Of a stretch of 64,000 nucleotides of DNA, positions 33,356 to 43,464 are shown one piece after another (positions within the stretch are counted from its first letter, which is position 1; each line of letters starts with the position of its first letter). The DNA is from Hesseltinella vesiculosa. Lineage: Eukaryota > Mucoromycota > Mucoromycetes > Mucorales > Cunninghamellaceae. A program made the translations under genes and the position numbers. The stretch covers positions 62,001 to 126,000 of the forward strand of contig MCGT01000050.1 of NCBI GenBank assembly GCA_002104935.1, read 5' to 3'. A model generated the notes under the pieces. The model searched no databases. It saw only the letters and a list, made by a program, of their open reading frames with translations, and was not told the DNA's origin.

Positions 33356-34855
33356 CTAAAAGGAAAATTTGGAAGCAAGGGTTGAGACGGCGGCTTTGGT
33401 CATCCACTCCACAGAATCAGTCTCGCCAAGTGACACAGCTGCCACACCAACTCCACCCACGCTGGTTTGGTAGCAATCGTAGCCTTCTTTTTCTAAAGCT
33501 TCTACAGCGGCTTCGATTAATAGCTGATCGGCATCTATTGCACAGAGGAAGGATAAAAAGGTGAGTAAGAAAATAAAGTCCATTCTGGCGCTCAGCTGCA
33601 CATCTATGACATTACCATTGGGGATCAAGGTGACAGCACAACCACCGCCACCAGCACCAGTAAGCTTTGTGTTCAATTTGTAATTGGATGAGATATGGCG
33701 GATCTTTTCAAGACTGGGATGCGATACACCAAGAGCGTAAAGAAGGCTGTGGTTAATATCTACTAATTCCTATTGTACAGAAAAGGGGAAAGGGGTCAAT
33801 GTAAACTGGCCAGAAGATGCTTTTTTCCTGTTCCTGTGTGTTTTACCTGTAATTCCGTCAGCAAGGCATCAAAGTCCAAACGGGTCTCGTGATAGGCCAA
33901 AAAGGCTTCTTTGCATCGCAAAGAGATAGCATCGATGGCATCCATAATGGGGTTGATGACCTGGGGATATTTTTCTTTGCGGCGGCCAACACCGGCGACG
34001 AGGGCATTGGTGGATCGTGGAACCTTGGTGTTGGTCAAGAGCAATCGCAGGGATTGGAAGCCTTGAAGGGTTTCAAAGCCTTGACCTTTTAAAAAGGACT
34101 TGGCGCCACCTAGTCAGCATAAATACATGAGCAAGGTCGACGATATCTCAACTGGGCGTGTTTTTTTTTCTTTGGGTGTACCATAGGCGGCAACGGCGTT
34201 GTCAACACCACTCGGGTTGCCATGGATGACTTGCTCAGCCTTGTAGGCGTACGAATTGATTTTTTCCAAATGAGCAGCCGCGTCAGACGACGTCAAAAAG
34301 TCGGTGGGAATATAGTCAAACAGGATTAGCAAGGCGGCAGCCAGGGCGACGGAGTAGCTGGCCGAACTACCCAGACCAGCGCTAACAGGCAAGAACGAGC
34401 GGGCAGCCAAGATAAAACCGGTTGGCTTTTCGTGGTAGGAGGTAGGAGCCAAAGTGAGAAGCAAGAAGAAAAAGGCCATGAGCGACTGTCGTTGGGCCCA
34501 GTTGGGCACTTCTCCCAAAAAGGCAGCCAAGCGAGCCTCCAGCTCAGGATGCATATCTTGAATGGGATGGCCAGGACCGTGGGTGGTGGAAGCAAGTGAC
34601 CAGGGTAAGTCGGTCAAGTTCCATTGGCGTTGCTCCAAATCGACATCAGGCAAATGTAAAGTGCACAAGGTATCAGATGTCTTTTCCAGGAACAAGTACG
34701 TGCGTAAGTCCAATGAAGCCGCCACGGCATGCTAATAAAAAAAAGACGTTACAATTTATGACACTTGGTTGATGGTTCTTTACCTTTTGATGGACCACGG
34801 CATGTTCACCGAACAAGATAACTTTACCAGGAGCTGAGACGAGAACACGTTCCAT
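33356..34855 (-). CDS. ERG12: Mevalonate kinase
   Basis: It phosphorylates mevalonate with ATP in the sterol/isoprenoid pathway. Five exons (34855-34784, 34731-34182, 34109-33847, 33769-33616, 33534-33356) give 405 residues, the usual size. GHMP-kinase motifs: N-terminal APGKVILFGEHAVVH; the ATP loop PVSAGLGSSASYSVALAAAL; HGNPSGVDNAVAAYG with the catalytic Asp; and C-terminal TKLTGAGGGGCAVTL. All four introns join in phase. It resembles animal and fungal enzymes and nothing is missing. Confidence 0.95.
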
Positions 34856-35097
34856 TTTTTTTTTATTGAAAAAAGGGAGAAAGAGAATGCCAGACGATGA
34901 TCCTGTTTCTGACAACCATCTAAAACCAAGATGAAAAATGATACAAAAAAGGAAAGAGGGCGTATCGAGTTTTCATAGGTGAGAAAGCCAGAGGGGAAAA
35001 AAAAAATTTCGGCAGCCAAGCCTCTCACCTATTTTTTATTTTTTTTTTTTGGCTTGACTTTTTTTTTTCTTCTTTCTCTCTCCTCATTTACTCAAAC
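34856..35097. promoter_or_regulatory. Divergent promoter of mevalonate kinase and uS10
   Basis: A 242-bp region between two start codons read outward. It has long pyrimidine runs just before the uS10 start (TTTTTTTTCTTCTTTCTCTC), the usual pattern for ribosomal-protein leaders. Confidence 0.5.
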
Positions 35098-35584
35098 ATG
35101 TCCGAAGTGGTACGTTTTGTTTACTATAAAACAATAAGAAGATGGTTTGCTGATATACGCTATAATTTATAGGAAAAGTCCCAAAAGGTTGGCGTTGAAC
35201 AAGCCGTTGAAGCCAAGTAAGTGACGTTTTTTTTTCGCAAAGCACCGGCCCTGACCAGAGGCTTTTCCTTTCTTTAGGATTCACCGTATCCGTATCACCT
35301 TGACTTCTCGCAACGTCAAGAACTTGGAAAAGGTCTCCAGCGACCTTGTCCAACGTGCCAAGGACAAGCAACTCAAGGTCAAGGGTCCCGTCCGTCTCCC
35401 CACCAAGGTCCTCCGCATCACCACCCGCAAGTCTCCCTGTGGTAACGGTTCGGAAACCTTTGATCGTTTCGAAATGCGCATCCACAAGCGTTTGATCGAT
35501 TTGCACTCCCCCTCTGAAATCGTCAAGCAAATCACCTCCATCTCCATCGAACCCGGTGTCGAAGTGGAAGTCACCATTGCCTAA
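35098..35584 (+). CDS. RPS20: 40S ribosomal protein uS10 (Rps20)
   Basis: Small-subunit protein. Three exons (35098-35109, 35173-35216, 35278-35584) give 120 residues. The first exon is only 12 nt (MSEV), cut by GTACGT. The body reads [39 protein letters not shown] and [20 protein letters not shown], the uS10 core. Codons are strongly biased (CGT, GTC, AAG), as expected for high expression. AATAAA lies at 35608-35613. The stop is 44 bp from the stop of the convergent gene. Confidence 0.97.
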
Positions 35585-35628
35585 ATTTCCTCGTACCCTT
35601 TTTTAGAAATAAAAAAGAAATCTTTGAT

Positions 35629-36479
35629 TTAATCATGTGGGTCAAAGTCGATGGGTGTCATTTTGTTAGAAAATGACAGTGGATCAATTAATTTCAGTTC
35701 ATCCTTGATTGCATTCCGAGCAAGTAAATCCAGCTCCTTGCTTAACATGGCAAAGATTTTCTATTCAAAAAAAACGTGTCAAGCCTTTTTTTTTTTTTTC
35801 TCAGGTCCAAAGGATGCTTACCTTGAATTTACTATCGCATTTGAGAACCAGCTCAAAGTAAGAAGGCGTCGTATGGTCCACATCCAAGATAAATTTGTGA
35901 TAGGTCTCCACCAAAACATCACAAATGGTATATAACACTTCAAAATAATCCAATTCATGAGGCTGTGCCGGATAAAGAGAGGTGAGGGTTTCCAGAAAGA
36001 TAAAAAGGATGTCAACTTACAATGTGAGGGATGCACAAGTGGACAAATTCACCATTGGAGGGATCATGGCTATAGTTGGCTTCGTCTTTTTTGGTTTTGC
36101 GAAAGATATTCTTCATTTTCTGTTTGGAACCGTCATTGGTGTAGGCATCAAATTCTGCAAGGAGCTGGACAAGAGCTTTCGCAAAGTCGGTGGCACTATC
36201 GATTTCCAAGAGTTGGCCGAGAGACATGCCGAGGGTATAGAATTGGCAAGACCGTTTCATCATTTTGGCATTGGGGTACATTTCCTTGAGGTCATCCTTG
36301 GTCAAGAGAATAGTATTAAACCAGTGGGTGTTGCCATGATGGGTGCGAGCCAGGTATTGAATCGTCGACACCCGTTTTGTCACCAGCTCGGTCAGGATAT
36401 CAACGACATTAGACAGCGGCTGTGAAGTTTGTTTCATCATGGTGGGTTGCACCGACGATTGATGGGATGCCAATGACAT
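35629..36479 (-). CDS. Conserved-looking helical protein, function unknown
   Basis: Three exons (36479-36021, 35962-35822, 35760-35629) give 243 residues. The protein is mostly helical, with segments NVVDILTELVTKRVSTIQYL, WFNTILLTKDDLKEMYP, FYTLGMSLGQLLEI and HELDYFEVLYTICDVLVETY; the tail is short and polar. No signal peptide or TM is seen. The even spacing of hydrophobic residues and clean introns show a real gene, but I do not recognise the family. It ends 44 bp from RPS20 on the opposite strand, so the transcripts probably overlap. Confidence 0.8.
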
Positions 36480-36685
36480 GATGAAGCAGAGAATAAACGA
36501 ATAAAATAAAAAGGAGAAGTGAAAAGAGTCGTCTTGTGCTCTCCTCGCAGCGGAGACTCGTGGAGCCAATCAAAGCAGCCTTGCAAATGAAATCTGCAAC
36601 TGTGGTTTTTTTCTTTGGAGTCATTTCGCGACCAAGGCAGCTTTCCCTGTTTCCCCAGCATTGCCTTTGACGCTGTCAGAATTTA

Positions 36686-37299
36686 CTACTCGGGATCAGC
36701 ATGGCTGCCTTTTTTGATCGGCTTGCCGTGTCCAGGATGGGCATCAGTCGCTGCAGGCAAAAATGGAGTTGTTAAAACCGCTCTTTTGCGTCCACTCTCT
36801 GCTGGGACACAAGGAAGACAGCTGTTATACACATGACAAAGCGGAAAAAACGATAGATGGTTCCAGCCACCAGCCAAGCGCCGAGCCACTGCAGGATCCA
36901 TTCATCGATACGTTGAAGGACCATGGATTTTATCACTTGACTAGGCTATCAGCCACCTCTTTTGCCAGATTGCATTGGCACCATTTCACCGCTGCTTCGA
37001 GTCACACCTGTGCAGAAAAGAGTGGACAGAAACATGTAGTTTCCCTTCACTGGATAATAAATGGTGCGTTTGGGTGTCTGGGCAATCTCGCCTACTACAG
37101 TCTCCATGCCCCCCCCTTCGCTCCCAATGCCAGGATCTCCCCGAAGCGCGGCAGACTTGACGCCACTGAAGCTGGTGTCTTTCACAGGCTAAAAGTAATC
37201 AAATGGCAAGCCCATAGCACGTAGCTCTGACAAATACACATACACACACTCTCTCACGCACTTGGTAAGTTGAGATCGTTCATGAACTGTGCCTGACAT
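36686..37299 (-). CDS. Possible multi-exon gene, C-terminus uncertain
   Basis: Not recognised. Exon 1 (37299-37262) begins MSGTVHERSQLT; the donor GTGCGT and an acceptor CACCAG join it in phase to exon 2 (37171-36957), reading NFSGVKSAALRGDPGIGSEG, then KRTIYYPVKGNYMFLSTLF. A third exon (36888-36686) can be added in phase, giving 151 residues ending HADPE. In another frame the same third segment encodes a good TM helix (MCITAVFLVSQQ, ending 36772), reachable only with poorer donors. The first two exons look genuine; the 3' structure needs transcript data. Confidence 0.4.
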
Positions 37300-37737
37300 C
37301 TAACCTTCCCTGTTCGTTTTCCAATTTGGAAGATGCCTTGTGTTTCCTGTGGGGTGAAGCGGAAGTCGGAAAACTTAAAAAAGACCCAGCCTTTTCATGG
37401 TTCCCTTTTTTCTTTCCCACTTAATATTTTTCTTTCACGTTGTGAGCAAGTGCTTTTTGTAAGTCTTAATGAATGAATCAACGGAGAGCAGTGGTGGAGA
37501 GAGAAGAGATGGAGAATGAAATGTCAAGTGATTAGATCTTATCTCTCTTTTTCTTTCTTTTTCTTTTCTACTTCTAGGGCCGGTTTCCTGCTTGTTTTTT
37601 TTCGTCTTGACATTTACTTTTTGTGTATTTATTGTTACGGTTGTAGAAAGTTTTGTAAAGTCGTTCGTTTCTTTGTATATTGTTGTTGCCTATCCAAGTT
37701 TGCAATCTTATTTATTTATTGATTTGGTGGCAGCAAG
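37300..37737. other. Divergent promoter region
   Basis: Pyrimidine-rich stretches lead to 37738. No gene was seen. Confidence 0.5.
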
Positions 37738-40343
37738 ATGAATGTGGACAGTGACGTTTTGAAAAGCAAGTGTGATGATGTACTTGGTGTGTTGCAACTT
37801 CGAACCCCTCATGCTTACAAGGGCATTCCATCCTATGCATCATTCCACCCACCTTATGACTTTGAACAGGTCGATGAGATGGCATTTGACCGTCGCTGGG
37901 TGCCCATTCCCAGCAGAAACAGACTTGACACTCAAGCTCTCAAAGCAAAACATCATTTTGTTGCCGATCCCGACTGGGAGCCGCCTATCAAGAGTTTACA
38001 GGAAAGAGTACCAAAACCTCGACCGGATGGGGTCAAGTTACGGTCGGTCGAAGCCATTGTCAATGACTCGTACGTTCCTTTTCGTCTACCCTCCCAGTAG
38101 ACTTATTTGTTCATTGCACCTCCTTTTTTGTATTTACAAATAGGCAACGAAGGAAAATGGTCCAATTGCAAGTGCCTCCACAGCGTACCCAACCGAAATC
38201 GCCTCGTCCTCAGCAGCCTACCAGCGCCATTCCAAAGGTCATGGATTTCTTGAATTCCATCACGGCCACCAATCGACCCTCGCCTCCCAAAAAATCCGTC
38301 CATTCCTCCACCAAAAACTCTGCCCTGACCAAGAAGTCCTCGGCCATGCCTCTGAAACCGAAACCCGATACCGATGTGGATCTTTTTTTCACTCAGAAAT
38401 ACCTGGCCAAAGGCATGGACGACCCCGCCGCCACCCGACAATTAGAGGATCTCTTCAAGCAAGTCCTGAAAAAAAAAAAAAAAACAATACCCGACAAAAA
38501 AGAAATATTCCTAACTCTTTTTATTCCCTTGATAGGATGACCCATATCCCGGCACGACCCGTTTTACGTTTCCATCTCACTGTCCGAAAAAGAAAGGAAG
38601 ATCCCACCAATGACCTCAAGGTAAAAAAAAAATAATAATAATAATAATAAGCGAGGATTTGCTTTATTTGGTGACAATATAGAGTCATCTGACAACGTCG
38701 TTTTTTAATCAGAAATCCAAGAGTGCTCAAGATACCCCCAATGAAGCCACAACGCCATTCAGCTTGCCTACCGGCGCAATTCCAACGGAATTTATTCGCA
38801 CCATGAAAATCCCCAAGAAATCCAAATCGGATAATACCACTCCTCCTCCGCTCTCTCAGTCTGTGCAACCAGCCGCCGTGAGTCAGCATCGACAAGTCAA
38901 GGCCATGGAATTGGAAGAAGGTGAAACGGTCAGCCCATCTCCTTCACCGCGCCACCCGGCTCCTGCCACCACCACCGTGACGCCTGTCACCACCACCATC
39001 GCTGCCTCTACACCTGCAGTCGCTCCTACCTCCACCAGCAGCCCTGTCAAACGACCCCGTGAAGAAGAGCCTCGACGTAAATCATCCTCCACTTCCGTCA
39101 CCAAGATCGCCTCCTCGTCTTCTTCTTCGTCTGCCACATCCATCAACACCAGTGTCAAACGTCAACGCTCGGATTCCAAACGTGACCAAGAAAAGCAACC
39201 CAGCAGTACCAGCAGCTCCACCCACAAGCGTCGTTCATCCTCCTCCTCTCGCCGCGACTCCACCTCCAAACGGCGCCACCGCCGCTCACGGTCCCGATCA
39301 AAGTCACCCAAACGTCGCCAAGTCTCGCACAGTCCAGTGTCTCGATCTCGGTCCCGCTCGCCCAGCCGGAAGCGTCGATCGTCTTCGTCCTCTTCGTCCT
39401 CCACCGATGCTAACCGGCGACGTGACCGCCATCGCCGCTCCTCTCGCTCCTCATCCACTGCCGCCGCACCGCCTACTGCCCCACCAGCCATTACCACTAC
39501 CAGTAAAAAGGACGACCAGCGTGTTTATCCACCAGCGACCGCTGACAATGCAGAAACCACCGAACAATTCCGTTTGTTCTCCATGATGCAAGTTCACCGA
39601 GAAAAATAATGGGTGAGACTAACCTCTTTTTTTTTTTTTTTTTTTTTTTACCCAGGTTCCACAAGTTGGCGCTGAAATACAAACGACGGGGCGACACTGC
39701 AGACTCAGAATGGGCGGCGATGTTGGATCATTTCCAGGCGTTTTTGAATTACATGCTTGCCTTTTACTTTCAAGATCGGCTGGCCAAGGATGGAAGCATC
39801 ACCAACTGGGAATCACTGCATCCGTTCACCGAGGTTTTGGAAAAGAAACTGCGCCGAGCCAAGGACCTGGAAGGCAGCCATCGTCGTAACACCCTGCTGT
39901 ATGGACTGCTCCTACGCCTGAACGCCATGGTCCATTTTTATGTCTTTAGCCGTCGCGAGGGCCATGCCCGTAGCAAAGTCGGCCGCCTTGCCACAGCCGA
40001 TGATGGCAAGAAGGAAGAAATGTCGAAAATGATCCAGAAGGTGCTGGCCGGTCATGAACGAGCCTATGCCACCTTGCGCGAATCTGACAAGTACCTAACC
40101 TTCCCCGACCTGCAGAAACATTTTCCGTCCACCTACCACCAAGTGTGTGAACTTGGCAAGGTTGGCCCTGGCATTGTGATTGGCGGTGAAGCTGGCACGT
40201 CCATCGGCCCCATGTTCCCCTTGACCCCCTATGCTCGCCTTCATCATGCCTCCATTATGGCCAAGTGCATATTGCAAGAATTTGTTGACCTCAACCATGT
40301 ATCCTATCAACCCATCACCAAACCTGAAGAGTTTATGGACTAG
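37738..40343 (+). CDS. Ser/Arg-rich protein, possible AFF4/Ebp1 homologue
   Basis: Five exons (37738-38069, 38144-38458, 38536-38620, 38713-39587, 39656-40343) give 764 residues. Introns 2 and 4 only keep the frame if their donors are GC (TTCAA|GCAAGT and ATGAT|GCAAGT); the nearby GT choices give a frameshift or a stop. N-terminal residues about 1-115 are semi-conserved looking (PSYASFHPPYDFEQVDEMAF); the middle is Ser/Thr/Pro-rich, then an SR-like basic tract (about 400-500: KRRHRRSRSRSKSPKRR). The C-terminal 230 residues are helical: FHKLALKYKRRGDTADSEW, LNYMLAFYFQDRLAKDG, RRNTLLYGLLLRLNAMVHFY. That order (disordered Ser-rich, then a helical end starting with a K-x-KRRGD-A helix) is like the C-terminal homology domain of AFF proteins, scaffolds of the super elongation complex. 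This family call is inference. Confidence 0.6.
38627..38650. repeat. AAT microsatellite in an intron
   Basis: About seven ATA/AAT triplets follow an A run inside the third intron of the 37.7-kb gene. Confidence 0.8.
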
Positions 40344-40482
40344 AGCCTCTCCATACAATATTATATAAAAAAAAAAAAAAGGTTTGGCCAATCACAATAA
40401 AAGCAAATATCCTGGATCAAATCAAATTTTAAAAGAATATGCAATGGTTTATTTTTGGACAATGAGGTATGTACCATGGAAT

Positions 40483-41494
40483 CTATCGGTAATGCTGAGG
40501 GTCAGGCATGGATGCCAAGGGTTGCACAAGGTAAGCTGGATGCTGAGTCGTTGGCGCATGGAGTGGTGGGGTGCCATGGTGGGGCGTGGACGATGGATTA
40601 TAGGAGACCTGCTGCATAGGTGTGGAAAAGCTCGGGTAATCGGGTGTAGCGGTTGGTTGTGGGTAGGCATGCGTCATGGTATGGGCAACGGGTGGATAGG
40701 TCTCTTGATAATATTCCTCTTCTTCAACAGTGGCAGGAGGAGTGGTCACCAGTGGCTCGATCACCTCGGTTTCCAAGACGTGGTGATGCTCTTGTGTTTG
40801 TTGCTTCTTGAGTTTTTTATGGGTCAGGCGTTTTTGCTGGAAAAAGACAATCAGGCCAACCACCAGGCTGATCAACCACAAGACACAATTCAACCATGCT
40901 GTACCCATGGTCACATACCCAAGGCGGCACTATTCAGATAAAAAAAAAAAGAGGGGTTCAGTGGTTCGTAAGGCCAGTTTATAAATGTTTATACCTGAGA
41001 GATCCATGCCGAGCCTTTGTCTTGGGCACAGGAAGAAGGGTTGAGCGCTTGGACAGTCATGGCAATGCCGGCCGTCATCCAGAGCACGGCATAGAAGCTG
41101 GAAAAGATCAAGATAGTGCGTGGTTTCATGAAGAATTTCCCAATGCGCTTGAGTCTATTTTTGGATTCGTAGAGCCAGGGAAAAAAAGCAAGACAGACAG
41201 GAATGATGGACGTAAAGGCTGCTACAAACATCACATAGTTGACCGCAGCGGCACTCCAGCCCTGGATGGATGCGGAAAAAAAAATGGAGGTCAGATTCAA
41301 GTGCCACCCTCTTTTTTTTTTTTTTTAACAAGTACCTGAGCTTGATTTTGAATGATGATAACTGGTATTAAAAGAATGATGGTCAACAGTGAGACGACAA
41401 CTTGTAAGCCATGCAACCATAATTTAAACCGAGTGCTTTGGAAGTGCTTTACAGATTGTTTGGAAGAAGGGTCTTCAGGTATCGGTAGAGTCAT
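40483..41494 (-). CDS. Four-TM MARVEL-like membrane protein
   Basis: Three exons (41494-41336, 41261-40995, 40929-40483) give 290 residues. Four TM helices: WLHGLQVVVSLLTIILLIPV; NYVMFVAAFTSIIPVCLAFF; TILIFSSFYAVLWMTAGIAM; GTAWLNCVLWLISLVVGLIV. The Cys-containing loop between TM3 and TM4 (NPSSCAQDKGSAWISQCRLG) fits fungal MARVEL proteins, which sit in plasma-membrane or vesicle domains. The cytosolic tail is Pro/Tyr/His-rich with an acidic run (EEEEYY). Its start lies only about 13 bp from the predicted stop of the next minus-strand gene. Confidence 0.8.
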
Positions 41495-41506
41495 TGTCTT
41501 TTTTTG

Positions 41507-42364
41507 TCAACAAAAAAAAAAAAAAATAGGAGAAATTAAAAAATAAAAATGGTGAGAAAAAGGACAAAGAAAGCTGGGAAAGAAAAAGCTTCTTTTATTT
41601 CTTCGGCCTTGGCGAGGGAAAGCCTTTTCCGATTTTGGTATAGGGTTGTAGGGGAATCCCATGCAGAGAACAGGATCTAATTTAAAAACGGCTGGTAACA
41701 AGGTCTTGCCTTGGGTGAATAAGGTGGAGGATGAAGCATCTGTGTGGACGGTAAATGATGAAGTCAGGAACTGGTCACAATCAATTTTTTTTTTTGGAGC
41801 CTAACCTCGATGTCTTGGTCCAAACGAAAGGCGCACCAATGTTGCCAGTTGTTTAATAAAGTATTTGGAGGTGGGAAATCCGGCACAAAGTGCAATACCA
41901 CGTACACACAACCACACGCCAAACAAACTATTCCTGTCAAAACGTTGATCACTTTTGTGTCCAGCACCATGCAACCAAACCTTAAAAATGTATTCTTAGC
42001 TGCCTCGGAGTCTCCACGTCTTGGCAAAATGAGAAGAAGAAAAAAACGCTCTTACAAAATGATTATCAAGCCTCGGCCAAAATGAAGACAAATAAACTGA
42101 AAATAATGCATCACGATCTGCAGCTGCTTGAATTCGTGGAACATCAGGCCAAATGCCATCAGCCTGCCAAAAGCATAGGAAAAGATTTAAAAAAAGTATG
42201 TCACATGACTTTTTGGCTTACCCGCCGTAGATGCAAATAGTGATGTCAGAGAACTTTGCGTCGAAGCACTTGAATACAATGGCTACAAGGACAAGTGAAT
42301 AGATCATCAGGTTGATCACGTTCAGGAGCAGCGCCGCTGTGGCGGTGAATTTCATCCTGTCCAT
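41507..42364 (-). CDS. Multi-pass membrane protein, COPI-associated-like
   Basis: Four exons (42364-42222, 42163-42056, 42019-41806, 41770-41507) give 242 residues. TM segments: LLLNVINLMIYSLVLVAIVF; CIYGGLMAFGLMFHEFKQLQ; MHYFQFICLHFGRGLIIIL; VINVLTGIVCLACGCVYVVL. The YGGLMAFGLMFHEF and FGRGL patterns recall the COPI-associated/Tvp15 family of Golgi proteins. The last part (PIPKSEKAFPRQGRRNKRSF, then a Phe-rich stretch up to the stop) looks like 3' untranslated sequence being read through, so a further intron or a different end is likely. Confidence 0.55.
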
Positions 42365-43464
42365 CCTCGTTCAACTAGGAAAAAATAGAATAAAGGGATG
42401 GGGAGAAAGAACGAAAAGGGGAATGGGATGGGTCATTCAAAACCAAATGGGACTTTGCATTGTTTTTGACCAGTCTCGATATGGGAACCAAAGAGACCAC
42501 TTGGGAGATTTTGGCAGCAGGATTTTGTTTTTGCTCCTAAATCGTTAGGTGCTTATGGTACCTAGGCGATATTCCTCATCATCTTTCTTTTAACCAATAT
42601 TATATTGCTCGATGCACCCGTACATGATGGTTTTGAATCAACTAGGCAACCACCATGGGGAATGAACCGTGTCGGCATTTGAAACCAGGCTGTTCTTTTT
42701 TTTTTGAAAAAAAACCAGTGCACAATGGATAGTAGCAAGGCGCTCCAGAGAATTCCCGGACACGACCACTTGGCCGACCAATAAAACGCGTTTTTTTTAG
42801 GACGCAAAAGAACAATGGTAGGCTCTTCCTTATCGTTTACTTATTAAATGTATACCGGATTTCTGCCATCCTGATGGGTGTCAGGTATTTCTTTGAGCTG
42901 GGCACAAAGTGTTTTTGGAGCGCGAGCCGATCAGACGAATCGCTATAAATCAAGTGCCTACGACATCATTTTACCGCATGTTTGCCGGCCTTCTAGCTCT
43001 TCCCTCTGAGAGAGTGTAGCAAATTTAGTCAAACATACTCTAATAAATCGTCAATATTCCAACCTAATCTACACCAGATAACGTGAGAGCGTTGCAAATG
43101 AGAAGACTGACCGGCAAAGAAACTAAGCTTCAATTTACCAAGGTACCGGGCAAATGCCAAACGCGCAGCAGCAAGAAAACCTTCAGTCCCTGTCCAGAGT
43201 TTAAAAAAAAAATGCAATGCATCCCATGGTAAACAGCGTGTCTTGTATTGTTTACCAAGGTTGGTGCTCGACATAAAAATCAATACAAAGCTGGTTTTGG
43301 AAACGCAGTTCCATCTTGTCTATAGAGCTTTGCATGACGAATTTTGTCCTGAAAAAGCAAGGACGAGTGGCTGAGCTTGACCGCAAGCAGCACTTTTTTT
43401 TTCGACACTTTTTTTTTTGTGAGCTCTCTTTTTCATTTTTTTATCACCTCCGTTTCTTGATCCC
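42365..43464. other. Intergenic, no gene seen
   Basis: 1.1 kb between two divergent genes. Short open frames on both strands have no gene-like structure. Confidence 0.5.

Noticed and set aside
36763..37224. A 153-codon plus-strand frame
   Set aside because: No motif or good start context, and the minus strand shows a spliced reading with phase agreement.
39604..39609. TAA as the real end of the Ser-rich gene, with a second gene after it
   Set aside because: The downstream exon lacks a start codon before its conserved part, and a GC donor 17 bp earlier joins both in phase.
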